Positions 30,261 through 39,682 of a DNA stretch of 59,319 bases are shown piece after piece. The first letter of the stretch is position 1. Each line of letters opens with the position of its first letter. Made by a program: the position numbers and the translations under genes. The DNA comes from Burkholderiales bacterium (lineage in GTDB: Bacteria; Pseudomonadota; Gammaproteobacteria; Burkholderiales; Burkholderiaceae_D), in contig JAPLQC010000019.1 in the NCBI GenBank assembly GCA_026399895.1, positions 1-59,319 on the forward strand, written 5' to 3'. Under the pieces are notes generated by a model. The model saw only the letters and a list, made by a program, of their open reading frames with translations. It had not been told where the DNA came from and ran no database searches.

Positions 30261-30607
30261 GCGGTATCACCATAAAACCACCGTGGAAGACATTCCACGT
30301 CATGCGTTTTGAATAAAGATCAATAGCAAGAGTTCTGCGCGATGGAAAAATGCGTCGTCGGAAACCACGCAAGATTCAGCCTACCGATCATCGCATTCGA
30401 TTAATGGCCAATATCAAATGATGATTGTTTCTCTGCGTTAACTCGTTCGAATTTAGGTCAGCTGAATCGTGCAAACAGATTATCGACATCAATAATTAGT
30501 CGATTAATATCTTTTTGCTAATAGTTTGTTTACAATTCGACAGCCGGTGATAGCCTCAAATCGCTGGGACTTTTCACCTTCAGAAACCTTTTTGATCGAG
30601 GAATTTC
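30261..30607 (+). other. AT-rich intergenic region before the H-NS-like gene
   Basis: 347 bases with no credible gene. It begins with a 7-bp hairpin (30282-30299) without a T-run after pth. The part from about 30400 to 30540 is strongly AT-rich, with repeated ATTA/TTAA motifs of the sort H-NS proteins bind and a TACAAT box at 30531-30536 that may be a -10. Autoregulation of the following gene is a reasonable guess. Confidence 0.5.
30282..30299 (+). terminator. Hairpin after pth
   Basis: Perfect 7-bp inverted repeat CGTGGAA / TTCCACG with a 4-base loop, 21 bases past the pth stop. Only a short T stretch follows later, so this is a weak terminator candidate. Confidence 0.35.
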
Positions 30608-30913
30608 ATGACGACTTACAAAGAACTTCAGAGCCAGATCGAAAGACTGCAACAAGAGGCAGAACTCGCACGCAAAACCGAATTAGCGAACGCGATTACT
30701 GAAATCATCGCCAAGATGCGTGAATACGGGCTATCGCCGCACGACCTTGGCTTCAGTGGCGCGACTAAACGCAAAGCAGTGAAAGCAATCCGCCGTCCGG
30801 TTGCGCCCAAGTACCGCAATAATGCGACCGGTGAAACTTGGAGCGGTCGCGGTAAACCACCGAAGTGGATGGCTGGCCGCGACAAGGCGCAGTTCTTGAT
30901 TCACAGCGCCTGA
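30608..30913 (+). CDS. H-NS family nucleoid protein (Bph3/HvrA type)
   Basis: 101 residues. The N-terminal half (about 3-45) is an amphipathic coiled coil for oligomerisation; the C-terminal half has the H-NS DNA-binding signature YRNNATGETWSGRGKPPKWM (69-88). Such proteins bind curved AT-rich DNA and silence foreign genes; the AT-richer ankyrin gene in this window would be a natural target, though that is inference. Single gene with a ribosome binding site (GAGG) and its own terminator. Confidence 0.93.
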   Translation: MTTYKELQSQIERLQQEAELARKTELANAITEIIAKMREYGLSPHDLGFSGATKRKAVKAIRRPVAPKYRNNATGETWSGRGKPPKWMAGRDKAQFLIHSA

Positions 30914-30945
30914 TTCGGCGCTTGTTTAATCGGTCAATTAATCCG

Positions 30946-30976
30946 TAGCCGCCGACTGGCGGCTATTTCTTTTTTT
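30946..30976 (+). terminator. Intrinsic terminator after the H-NS-like gene
   Basis: 8-bp stem TAGCCGCC / GGCGGCTA with loop GACT followed by TTTCTTTTTTT. It also lies just beyond the 3' end of the convergent sugar transferase gene. Confidence 0.9.
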
Positions 30977-31003
30977 CGTTCGCCGTGCCAAGCAAGGCTT
31001 TAC

Positions 31004-31588
31004 CTACCGAAACAGCGATTTCAGTAAAATCAATAAATCTGTGGGTAGGCTTTTTGTGTCGATGTAGCGCTGCGCATGCGCCAGTCTGATGGGCAGCACT
31101 TGCTCGACATACGCTTCCTCCAAAGCCTCACCCTCCAAGCCTTGCAATAAGCGCTGTTCCTCACGCATCTCCAGCGACGATAAATCAACCAAACCTGGCT
31201 TCACCGAGAGCACTTTCTTACGCACCTCGCTAGGGTAGCAACCCACGTAACGTGGCAACTCTGCACGCGGCCCGACCATCGACAAATCACCTTTCAAGAC
31301 AGTGATCAGCCAAGGCCAGCGCTCTATGCCATGCCGACGCAAAAATGCGCCCACGCGAGTTGGCTGCTCGCCTTCGCAACCGCCTATGGTTTCCATCGAC
31401 CCGGGCTCAACAACCGCGGCACGAAACTCCCGCAGCTTCAACAAGCGCCCATGACGCCCCACACGATGCGCACTCACCAACACCGGCCCGGGTGACTCCA
31501 GCCGAATCACAACGGCGACTACCAGCGCTACGGGCAGCAGAATAATCAGCAAAACAAGGGCGACCACACTATCGAAGATTCTTTTCAC
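31004..31588 (-). CDS. Bacterial sugar transferase (monotopic PGT family) lacking the DE dyad
   Basis: 194 residues of the WcaJ/PglC-like phosphoglycosyl transferase superfamily, which moves a sugar-1-phosphate onto undecaprenyl phosphate. GTG start with a GAGAG site upstream. Seen: KRIFD and a hydrophobic re-entrant helix (5-30), SPGPV (32-36), RVGRHG (42-47), VLKGDLSMVGPRAELPRYV (97-115). The catalytic acidic pair normally read as (I/L)DE(L/W)PQ is here I-E-R-W-P-W, with Glu89-Arg90, and the usual KFR(T/S)M is REFRAA. It stands alone, without other polysaccharide genes. It may be inactive, diverged in function, or use a shifted acidic residue. Confidence 0.8.
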   Translation of the reverse strand: MKRIFDSVVALVLLIILLPVALVVAVVIRLESPGPVLVSAHRVGRHGRLLKLREFRAAVVEPGSMETIGGCEGEQPTRVGAFLRRHGIERWPWLITVLKGDLSMVGPRAELPRYVGCYPSEVRKKVLSVKPGLVDLSSLEMREEQRLLQGLEGEALEEAYVEQVLPIRLAHAQRYIDTKSLPTDLLILLKSLFR

Positions 31589-31759
31589 AGCGAACTCTCA
31601 TCGGTGTACAGGTGCGCCATGATAAACAGCTTCTTCCCTTGGGCGGAGGCACTGACAGCGAAGGTTATAATCGTCCACTTTTCAGGCAGTACCTGATCGA
31701 TATGCGCCACGGCGCGCCACGGCGACAAAGCGCCGGCGAGCGTAACAGCAAGGAATCCC

Positions 31760-32851
31760 ATGAGTCTCAAATGCGGCATCGTCGGACTGCCCAATGTCGG
31801 CAAGTCCACGCTCTTCAATGCGCTAACTAAAGCCGGCATCCCCGCCGAAAACTATCCCTTCTGCACGATTGAGCCGAATGTCGGTATTGTCGAGGTACCT
31901 GACCCGCGCTTGGCGCAGTTGGCCGCCATCGTCAAACCGGAGCGTATCCTCGCAGCGACAGTCGAGTTTGTGGATATTGCCGGGCTGGTGGCGGGCGCCT
32001 CCAAAGGTGAGGGCTTGGGTAACCAGTTTCTAGCGCACATACGCGAAACCGATGCGATCGTTAACGTCGTGCGCTGCTTCGAAGACCCGAACGTGGTGCA
32101 TGTGGCCGGCAAGGTGAGTCCGCTCGATGATATTGCGGTGATTCAAACCGAGCTCGCATTAGCAGATCTCGCCACCGTCGAAAAAACCATACAGCGCGAA
32201 GTTAAAAAAGCACGCTCGGGCGATAAAGAAGCAACCGCTTTGGTGGCCTTGCTGGAGAAAGTCCAGATTCAGCTGAATGAAGCACAACCAGTGCGTGCAA
32301 TGACGCTGGATAAAGAGCAGCTCGCACTATTGAAACCGCTGTGTTTAATTACCGCCAAGCCAGCAATGTATGTGGCCAATGTTGCGGAAAGTGGTTTCAG
32401 TAACAATCCGCTGCTCGATCAACTGACTGCATATGCAGCATCGCAAAATGCACCGATCGTCGCGATCTGCGCTGCGATTGAAGCAGAGATCGCCGACCTT
32501 GATGACGCCGACAAGGGCGCCTTTCTCGCGGATTTAGGCATGGAAGAACCCGGGCTCGACCGTCTGATCCGTGCCGCTTTCAAACTACTCGGTCTGCAGA
32601 CCTATTTCACCGCCGGCGTAAAAGAAGTTCGCGCCTGGACGATTCACCAAGGGGACACTGTCCCGCAAGCCGCAGGTGTGATCCATACCGATTTCGAGCG
32701 CGGCTTCATTCGCGCACAAACCATCGCGTTTGATGACTACATCGCCTGCAAAGGCGAGGCTGGCGCAAAAGAAGCTGGCAAGATGCGCGCCGAGGGCAAG
32801 GAGTATGTGGTGAAGGACGGGGACGTACTGAACTTCCTGTTCAACGTCTAA
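31760..32851 (+). CDS. ychF: Redox-regulated ATPase YchF (OLA1 family)
   Basis: 363-residue TRAFAC P-loop protein. G1 [14 protein letters not shown] at about 8-21, [15 protein letters not shown]3 [20 protein letters not shown], and an NVAE in place of the usual NKxD, which explains the family's preference for ATP over GTP. A central coiled coil (about 130-200) and a C-terminal TGS domain follow. It binds ribosomes and is linked to stress adaptation. ATG preceded by AAGGAA. Confidence 0.97.
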   Translation: MSLKCGIVGLPNVGKSTLFNALTKAGIPAENYPFCTIEPNVGIVEVPDPRLAQLAAIVKPERILAATVEFVDIAGLVAGASKGEGLGNQFLAHIRETDAIVNVVRCFEDPNVVHVAGKVSPLDDIAVIQTELALADLATVEKTIQREVKKARSGDKEATALVALLEKVQIQLNEAQPVRAMTLDKEQLALLKPLCLITAKPAMYVANVAESGFSNNPLLDQLTAYAASQNAPIVAICAAIEAEIADLDDADKGAFLADLGMEEPGLDRLIRAAFKLLGLQTYFTAGVKEVRAWTIHQGDTVPQAAGVIHTDFERGFIRAQTIAFDDYIACKGEAGAKEAGKMRAEGKEYVVKDGDVLNFLFNV

Positions 32852-32991
32852 CCAAGCGCCCGCGCTCAGCGAGCTTGCTTCGCCTCCGATTGCGGGCGAT
32901 TGACGGGTCATAGTGCGTCGATGATTCACCCGTCATCTTGCATTCAGGCACAATAGGGTTTCGATCGAAACCTGCGAAGCCGTCGTCTCGA

Positions 32992-34398
32992 ATGCAACTC
33001 CGCCACTTGATACGCCCCGCCATCGCACTCTCGCTGAGCGTGGCTGCGCTTGCCGTGGCACTGACGGTACCGGCTAACGACGTGGTGCAGCATGCGGTTT
33101 ACCTGCAACCGATCGCTGGCTTGGACACATCGCAGACGCGCCAGTTTCGCGATGGAGAGAAGCTGTTCAACACCCCTTGGCTGGCGATCCCGAACCATCA
33201 AATTCCCAACTGGGACTACTCGATGTCGGCACCCGGCAATAGCGAGTGGGGTTTAGGCCCAACCTTCCTCGCACAGAATTGCGTGCAGTGCCACATTCAG
33301 GCAGGTCGCGGCAACGCACCCGATAACGGCGGCGGGCCGCTATTTCAGCAACTGGTACGGCTGTCTATTCCCGGTGAGGATTCGCATGGCGGTCCCAACC
33401 CGGAACCAACCTACGGCGTGCAGCTGCAAAGTTTCGATACGATTCCGCGCGCTGATAAAAACGCCCGCGCCGGTGAGGGCGAGCTGCATATCGATTGGGC
33501 CTTTGAAAAAGTGTCACTCGCCGATGGCAGCGTAGTCGAGTTGCGTCGTCCAAAAATTCGCCTTGAGCGCTTGAATTTTGGTCCGCTGGCGCAGGGCACC
33601 ATGACCTCGCTGCGTAACGCACAAGCTATCTTCGGGCTTGGCTTGCTGGAGGCTGTTAGCGAGCAAGACATCCTTGCATTAGCTGCGGCACAAAAAGCGC
33701 AGGGCTTGAATGGCCGACCGAACTATGTGCACGACGATGTGAACAACCGCACCGCGATTGGTCGTTTCGGTTGGAAAGCCAACCAGCCGCACCTGCGTCA
33801 GCAAATCGCTGCTGCCTTTATCAACGACATGGGCGTGACCTCGCCCGTATATGACCAGCAGAACTGTCCGCCGGCACAAGCCGAGTGCACGCGCCAAAAC
33901 CACACCGGCAAACCCGAACTCAAAGCCGAGATGTGGGACAACATCACGTTCTGGGCCATGACGCTCGACGCGCCTGCAGCGCGTGATCAAGATAAGCCCA
34001 CCGTAACGCGTGGACGTCAGCTGTTTGCACAAGCGCGCTGCGCCAGTTGCCATGTACCCGAGTTGAAGACCGGCCAGCTGGACCAATTCCCGATGCTGTC
34101 AAACCGACGCATACAGCCTTACACCGACCTTTTGCTGCATGACATGGGCCCCAATCTCGCTGATGGTCGCCCGGATTTCAAGGCCAGTGGATCAGACTGG
34201 CGCACCGCCCCGCTGTGGGGAATCGGTATGTCAAAACAAGTGAATGGCAGCACCAGCTTCCTGCACGACGGACGCGCGCGGAATTTAACGGAAGCGATTC
34301 TCTGGCACGGTGGTGAAGCGCAAGCGGCGCGTGATGCGTTCGCAAAGCTGTCGAAGCAAGAACGCGACGACCTGCTAACTTTCTTGAACGCGCTGTGA
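32992..34398 (+). CDS. Di-heme c-type oxidoreductase (DUF1111/DHOR)
   Basis: Exported 468-residue protein. I start at the ATG giving a signal peptide (1-28); the frame extends 18 codons upstream without similarity. Two heme c sites are visible: CVQCH at 97-101 and CASCH near 350. The overall pattern (GLGPTFLAQNCVQCH, RFGWKANQPHLRQQ, PYTDLLLHDMGPNLAD) matches the family sometimes named thiol oxidoreductase and often found near iron-uptake imelysin genes; no such neighbour exists here. The physiological substrate is unknown. Its end overlaps the convergent ferredoxin gene by 24 bases. Confidence 0.9.
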   Translation: MQLRHLIRPAIALSLSVAALAVALTVPANDVVQHAVYLQPIAGLDTSQTRQFRDGEKLFNTPWLAIPNHQIPNWDYSMSAPGNSEWGLGPTFLAQNCVQCHIQAGRGNAPDNGGGPLFQQLVRLSIPGEDSHGGPNPEPTYGVQLQSFDTIPRADKNARAGEGELHIDWAFEKVSLADGSVVELRRPKIRLERLNFGPLAQGTMTSLRNAQAIFGLGLLEAVSEQDILALAAAQKAQGLNGRPNYVHDDVNNRTAIGRFGWKANQPHLRQQIAAAFINDMGVTSPVYDQQNCPPAQAECTRQNHTGKPELKAEMWDNITFWAMTLDAPAARDQDKPTVTRGRQLFAQARCASCHVPELKTGQLDQFPMLSNRRIQPYTDLLLHDMGPNLADGRPDFKASGSDWRTAPLWGIGMSKQVNGSTSFLHDGRARNLTEAILWHGGEAQAARDAFAKLSKQERDDLLTFLNAL

Positions 34399-34644
34399 TT
34401 TTTCCTGCAGCCGAATGAACTTGGCTTGCAGCTGGCTGGGTGTTTCCTGTTGTTGCGGATCAATTGGAATGCAAGCCACCGGACACAACTGCTGACACTG
34501 CGGCTCGTCGAAATGACCGACGCATTCAGTGCATTTGTCGGGATTAATCTGATAGATCAACTCGCCCATCGAGATGGCATCGTTCGGGCAAGCCGGCTCG
34601 CAGACATCGCAGTTGATGCAATCGTCGGTGATCATCAGTGCCAC
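34375..34644 (-). CDS. 2[4Fe-4S] ferredoxin (YfhL family)
   Basis: 89-residue ferredoxin with two cluster motifs: CINCDVCEPACP (about 9-20) and CTECVGHFDEPQCQQLCP (about 38-55), the second with the long insertion typical of the Alvin-type/YfhL family. C-terminal tail rich in Gln. Starts 24 bases after coaD on the same strand, a pairing common in betaproteobacteria. Confidence 0.94.
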   Translation of the reverse strand: MALMITDDCINCDVCEPACPNDAISMGELIYQINPDKCTECVGHFDEPQCQQLCPVACIPIDPQQQETPSQLQAKFIRLQEKSQRVQES

Positions 34645-34668
34645 GGTGTGCTCCGGCGATAGTGTCGG

Positions 34669-35244
<576 letters not shown>

Positions 35245-35838
35245 TCAGACGCCTGCGGGACACAGTAGAGCGAAATACACCTGCCCGGCCTTGTCTGAGC
35301 GTATGACTTGCCAGCCAGATAGCCATTCCTGAGCGTCCGGGCTAGCCGCATCGAAGGGCTGGTCCGACTCTGCATACACCAGCCCTGCCGGATTCAGTCG
35401 CTGCAGGCAGGCGGGCAACAATGTGGGCAATTGGCGCTGCTGGTAAGGAGGATCCAGAAAAATCAGGTCAAATTTGCCGGGCAGGGTCGGTAGCAGGTGG
35501 GCGGCATCGCCCCGACGCAGCAACACCTGTTGCGCTTGTAGCTTGTCACGCACTGCCTCTAGATTTTTTAGCGCTGCCGGATGCGACTCCACCATCACCA
35601 CTTCAGCGGCACCCCGACTCGCCGCTTCGAAACCAAGCGCCCCGGTACCCGCGAACAAATCCAGACAGCGGCGATTGTCCCAACGGCGTAACTGCAAATG
35701 CTCCAGCCAGTTGAATAGCGTCTCGCGTACCCGATCGGGTGTGGGGCGCAAGCCGTCAATCGCAGCAACAGGTAATGGGGTGCGCTTCCATTGTCCGGCA
35801 ATAATGCGGACTTGATGCGGGCGACGATGGTTATTCAC
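35245..35838 (-). CDS. rsmD: 16S rRNA (guanine966-N2)-methyltransferase
   Basis: 197 residues: RIIAGQWKRTPLPV start, LRPTPDRVRETLFNWL, SAM motif CLDLFAGTGALGFEAASRG (about 60-78), and the catalytic FLDPPY (about 131-136). Modifies G966 of 16S rRNA. Upstream of coaD with an 87-base gap, a conserved order. Confidence 0.96.
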   Translation of the reverse strand: MNNHRRPHQVRIIAGQWKRTPLPVAAIDGLRPTPDRVRETLFNWLEHLQLRRWDNRRCLDLFAGTGALGFEAASRGAAEVVMVESHPAALKNLEAVRDKLQAQQVLLRRGDAAHLLPTLPGKFDLIFLDPPYQQRQLPTLLPACLQRLNPAGLVYAESDQPFDAASPDAQEWLSGWQVIRSDKAGQVYFALLCPAGV

Positions 35839-35867
35839 AAGCCTGGATCAAGAAAATGTATGGCGAG

Positions 35868-37202
35868 CTACTTAGTATTCCGCTCGGCACCAACGATGAC
35901 GGTAATCATGCGATCCATCACTAGCTTGCGCTGAAACGCGGCACGCACATCAGCCACGCTGATCTTGGCGATGATGTCTGGCCAGGTATCAAGGTAGTCG
36001 AGTGGTAAACCATAGAAGCCGATATTGGCGATTTGATCGAGAATCTTGCGGTTGTTATCAATACGCAGCGCAAAACCACCGATCAAGTTATCTTTGGCGG
36101 CGCGTAGTTCTTCTTCTGTCGGGCCATTGCGTACATACGCGCCTATCGTATCGCGCATCACTTTCAATGCATCTTCCGCTTGATCTTTACGAGTTTGTAA
36201 GCCCGCCATGTACGGCCCGGGCTGCGCCATCGGGTTGAAGTAACTATAGGCGCTGTAGGCCAGCCCGCGCTTCTCGCGCACCTCGCGCGTCAGGCGCGAT
36301 ACAAAACCCCCACCACCTAAGATGTAGTTACCAATGGTCAGTGCATAAAAATCAGGATCGCTGCGCGCCAATGTTGGCATACCAAACACAATATGGGCTT
36401 GCGACGCAGGATGAGCAATACGCTGCTCGCCACCGGCTGAAATCACTACCGCGGGTAATTCAGGCAGCGGTGCGCCTTGCGGCAATCGACGCGTTAATTC
36501 TTTGGCGATGGCATCGGCTTCAGCACGCGTGATGTCACCAATCATCGCGATCACTGCGCGATTCGTTACGTAATGCTCACGATGAAAGCGTATCAAGTCG
36601 TCACGCGTAGCCACCTCAATAGACTCAACCGTAGCCTCTGCGCCATACGGATGATCGCCGTAGTTCAGTCGCCAAAATGCTTTACTCGCAATGGACTCCG
36701 GGCGCGTCAGCGATTCGCGAACCGATGCCACTGTGCGCGCTTTATCGCGCTCAAATAAATCTTGCGGAAAACTCGGGTGCGCCAACAAGCGTGCCAACAG
36801 CCGCACGGACTGCTCACGTTCTGCGGGCGAGGATAGCGTGCGGATCGACATACCACCGCGATCAGCACTGACGCCACCACCACGCTGTGCCGCCACGTCC
36901 GCAATCGCATCGGAAATACTCGCTTCGGACATGGCTGGCTCGACACTGCCATCGGGCAAAGTAGCCTTGGCAATACCACGCGCCAACATACCGTTGGTGA
37001 GTGATGCAAGGCCCGCCTTGTTCGCAGGGTCGCGCCTACTACCGGCATCGAAGTCGAGGTTCACATCGAGCATGGGAATCGTGTGGTTCTCGACGAAATA
37101 CACACGCGCGCCGTTATCGAGCACCCAATGCTGAATCTTCAGAGCAGCTTGAGCGAATCCGCTACTGACAAGCAGCACAACAATGATGAGCTTTTTAAAC
37201 AT
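35868..37202 (-). CDS. M16 family peptidase-like protein, non-catalytic partner
   Basis: 444 residues with a signal peptide (about 1-19), so periplasmic. It has the M16 double-domain fold but no HxxEH zinc motif; at that position it reads GLASLTNGMLARG. The C-terminal half keeps REKRGLAYSAYSYFNP, the R/Y pair that completes the active site of the partner in two-subunit M16B enzymes. It is therefore the regulatory subunit of the adjacent zinc-binding M16 gene, which is broken here, so it may be left without a working partner. Confidence 0.88.
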   Translation of the reverse strand: MFKKLIIVVLLVSSGFAQAALKIQHWVLDNGARVYFVENHTIPMLDVNLDFDAGSRRDPANKAGLASLTNGMLARGIAKATLPDGSVEPAMSEASISDAIADVAAQRGGGVSADRGGMSIRTLSSPAEREQSVRLLARLLAHPSFPQDLFERDKARTVASVRESLTRPESIASKAFWRLNYGDHPYGAEATVESIEVATRDDLIRFHREHYVTNRAVIAMIGDITRAEADAIAKELTRRLPQGAPLPELPAVVISAGGEQRIAHPASQAHIVFGMPTLARSDPDFYALTIGNYILGGGGFVSRLTREVREKRGLAYSAYSYFNPMAQPGPYMAGLQTRKDQAEDALKVMRDTIGAYVRNGPTEEELRAAKDNLIGGFALRIDNNRKILDQIANIGFYGLPLDYLDTWPDIIAKISVADVRAAFQRKLVMDRMITVIVGAERNTK

Positions 37203-37245
37203 GAGGTGTCCTTAGTGAGGGCGTCCTTAATGAGGGCGTCCTTAA
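37202..37245. repeat. Three tandem 15-base repeats between the two M16 genes
   Basis: Two identical copies of TGAGGGCGTCCTTAA (37216-37230 and 37231-37245) and one variant, one base shorter (37202-37215). On the minus strand each copy carries TAAGGA, so both the upstream stop codon TAA and the Shine-Dalgarno of the downstream gene are repeated. Confidence 0.9.
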
Positions 37246-37586
37246 TGACGTAGGCCCGGCACCTCAGCGGGGCGCGCCGGCTGCGCCGCTAGCGGCAGCG
37301 GCGTCAAGGTCGCAACGGTCAGCTGATCATCGCTGAAGTATTTCTGCGCTACTGCTTGCACCTGCTGTGGCGTGATCGTAGAAAGACGTTCGATCATGCG
37401 GTCAATTTGCTTGTGTGAGATGCCGGACAGTTCTACTGAGCCGATCTCCATCGCTTGTCCAAACACGGAGTCGCGCTTATAGATTTGACCGGCAATCACT
37501 TGCGCCTTAACGCGTTTCAACTCTTCGTTGCGCACCGGCCAGCATGAACAACACCGGGCCGCGACCGATACCGTCATAGCCCGCAT
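37242..37586 (-). CDS. C-terminal remnant of zinc M16 peptidase (frameshifted)
   Basis: The true M16 sequence in this frame begins near 37533 with RNEELKRVKAQVIAGQIYKRDSVFG and runs through SHKQIDRMIERLSTITPQQVQAVAQKYFSDDQLTVATL to the stop. The first 18 residues of the frame (MRAMTVSV...) are out-of-frame reading of the upstream half and have no meaning. It lacks a natural start; it is the tail of the gene just upstream. Confidence 0.8.
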   Translation of the reverse strand: MRAMTVSVAARCCSCWPVRNEELKRVKAQVIAGQIYKRDSVFGQAMEIGSVELSGISHKQIDRMIERLSTITPQQVQAVAQKYFSDDQLTVATLTPLPLAAQPARPAEVPGLRH

Positions 37587-38547
37587 CTACGGAGTTCGCG
37601 ATGCGATCGGTGCGTACCAACTTAGCCGGCAGGCGCGCATTGTCATAACCATCCAACACTGCAGCGAGTAGCTCGAGCGCGTAGGGATCTTCATCTTTTT
37701 CAACGTCGAGTAAGCGCGGCACCTTGTAAGCCATCATCAGGAACGGATTTTCTGCCGGTGCCTTGACGTTGACACGTCGAATACCGATTTGCGCTGGCTC
37801 CTGTTGCGGCTTGGTCTTGGGCAGAGTTTTGGGTGGGATAGGACCGAAATACTTTTCTGCCAGTTTGAGCACTTGCTGAGGGTCGACATCCCCCGCGATA
37901 ACCACCACTGCATTGTTAGGCGCATACCAACGCTGATACCACGCCAATGCATCGGCAGCCGTCATGTTTTGCAAATCATCCATCCAACCGACCACCGGAT
38001 GACGATACGGGCTTGCCACAAAGGCTGTGGCGAACAAGGCCTCGCGCAACAAAGATAAGGGTTTGTCTTCGGTACGTAGCCGCCGCTCTTCCATCACCAC
38101 GCGAATCTCTTTGCTAAATTCCGCCGGATCCATGGTGAGGTTCTGCATACGATCCGCTTCCAGCGCCATCACACGCTCCAGACGCGAGCGTTCAACTTGC
38201 TGGTGATACGCGGTGTAATCCTTGCTGGTGAATGCATTATCGCGACCACCCAACTCGGCAACCCGCTTGCTGAACTCGCCCGGCTTGAGCTTCTTGGTGC
38301 CCTTGAACATCATGTGCTCCAGCACATGGGCAACACCGGTCGTGCCATTTAGCTCATCAACACTGCCGGCGCGGTACCACACCATATTCACCACGGTCGG
38401 TGCGCGATGGTCTTCCTTGACGATCAGCTTCAAGCCATTTGCAAGACGAAACTCATGCGTGTCAGGCGCGGCTTGAGCCAATACCGGCAGCACCAAAGCA
38501 AGTGCTGTCAGCAAGTAGGTAAAGTAGGATTTGCGTCGGTCGACCAT
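37507..38547 (-). CDS. Zinc M16 peptidase, N-terminal part (truncated by deletion)
   Basis: Periplasmic M16B peptidase with a signal peptide (about 1-26) and the inverted zinc motif HxxEH in HVLEHMMFKG, plus the downstream Glu region (VMEERRLRTED). The conserved sequence runs to GIGRGPVLFMLAGA, then the frame reads QRRVETR and stops. In intact relatives about 25 more residues separate LAGA from the NEELKRV that appears directly here in another frame, so an out-of-frame deletion near 37531 is likely. As it stands the second half of the enzyme is lost. Confidence 0.85.
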   Translation of the reverse strand: MVDRRKSYFTYLLTALALVLPVLAQAAPDTHEFRLANGLKLIVKEDHRAPTVVNMVWYRAGSVDELNGTTGVAHVLEHMMFKGTKKLKPGEFSKRVAELGGRDNAFTSKDYTAYHQQVERSRLERVMALEADRMQNLTMDPAEFSKEIRVVMEERRLRTEDKPLSLLREALFATAFVASPYRHPVVGWMDDLQNMTAADALAWYQRWYAPNNAVVVIAGDVDPQQVLKLAEKYFGPIPPKTLPKTKPQQEPAQIGIRRVNVKAPAENPFLMMAYKVPRLLDVEKDEDPYALELLAAVLDGYDNARLPAKLVRTDRIANSVDAGYDGIGRGPVLFMLAGAQRRVETR

Positions 38548-38652
38548 GCGGTGGGCTCTGTTAGAATCGAATGCTTCTGATGGGTGATACGAAGTGACAG
38601 ATTCTATCTGTTGTCGTGACTCACCGCAGCGAACCCAAAAACACCTCGCCGG

Positions 38653-39669
38653 ATGTTCAGCTTTCTCAAGAAAAAATCATCTCCTCCAGTAGCAGAGGCT
38701 CCTGCAGCTGGCGTATCGCCCGCTATGGCGTCCGCGCCGCAAGAGGCTGCGCCGCAAGACGCCGCCGAGGCTAAGCAATCTTGGCTTAAGCGCTTAAAGA
38801 CTGGGCTGGTACGCACCTCAAGCAATATCTCAACGCTATTTACTGGCACCCGGATTGATGATGCGCTGTATGAAGAGCTCGAAGCCGCGTTGCTGATGGC
38901 CGATGCCGGTGTCGAGGCGACTCAGTTTTTGCTCGATGCACTAAAGCAAAAAGTCAAAGCAGAAAAGCTTACCGACCCGCAGCAAGTCAAAGCGGCATTG
39001 CGCGCGCTGATGATTGATTTACTGCAACCGCTAGAGAAGCCCCTCACGCTGGGGCGCGAGCAACCGCTGGTGATCATGATCGCCGGGGTGAATGGTGCTG
39101 GTAAAACCACCACCATCGGCAAACTCGCCAAACACATGCAGCATCATGATCAGAAAGTGTTGCTCGCTGCCGGCGATACCTTCCGTGCTGCCGCGCGCGA
39201 GCAATTAACCGTGTGGGGCGAGCGCAATGGGATCGCGGTGATTTCTCAAGCCTCCGGCGATCCCGCCGCAGTTGCGTTTGATGCCGTTCAGGCCGGCCGC
39301 GCACGGGGCATGGATGTGGTGATGATCGACACCGCAGGTCGTCTGCCCACGCAGCTGCACCTGATGGATGAGCTGAAAAAAATAAAACGTGTGATTGGCA
39401 AGGGTCTGGAGACTGCGCCGCACGAAGTATTACTGGTCATCGATGGCAATACCGGGCAAAACGCACTCGCACAAGTCAAAGCATTTGATGATGCGTTACA
39501 ACTCACCGGGCTGATCGTTACAAAACTTGATGGCACCGCCAAAGGCGGCGTACTCGCTGCGATCGTCAAGCAGCGCTCGGTGCCGGTATATTTCATTGGC
39601 GTTGGCGAGGGCATTGATGATCTGCAGCCCTTTGTCGCCAGCGAATTTGTCGATGCGCTACTAGACTGA
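38653..39669 (+). CDS. ftsY: Signal recognition particle receptor FtsY
   Basis: SRP GTPase receptor that docks ribosomes at the inner membrane. 338 residues with a short N-terminal membrane-targeting region (FSFLKKK, then Ala/Pro-rich to about 40), the N domain (about 45-130), and the G domain: GVNGAGKTTTIGKL, DTFRAAAREQL, DTAGRLPTQ, TKLDGTAKGG. First gene of the ftsY-ftsE-ftsX-rpoH order that many proteobacteria share. Confidence 0.97.
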   Translation: MFSFLKKKSSPPVAEAPAAGVSPAMASAPQEAAPQDAAEAKQSWLKRLKTGLVRTSSNISTLFTGTRIDDALYEELEAALLMADAGVEATQFLLDALKQKVKAEKLTDPQQVKAALRALMIDLLQPLEKPLTLGREQPLVIMIAGVNGAGKTTTIGKLAKHMQHHDQKVLLAAGDTFRAAAREQLTVWGERNGIAVISQASGDPAAVAFDAVQAGRARGMDVVMIDTAGRLPTQLHLMDELKKIKRVIGKGLETAPHEVLLVIDGNTGQNALAQVKAFDDALQLTGLIVTKLDGTAKGGVLAAIVKQRSVPVYFIGVGEGIDDLQPFVASEFVDALLD

Positions 39670-39682
39670 TTTCATATCCCTC

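Noticed and set aside
37242..37290. Second, independent small gene after the M16 peptidase
   Set aside because: The sequence is clearly the tail of the M16 enzyme in another frame.
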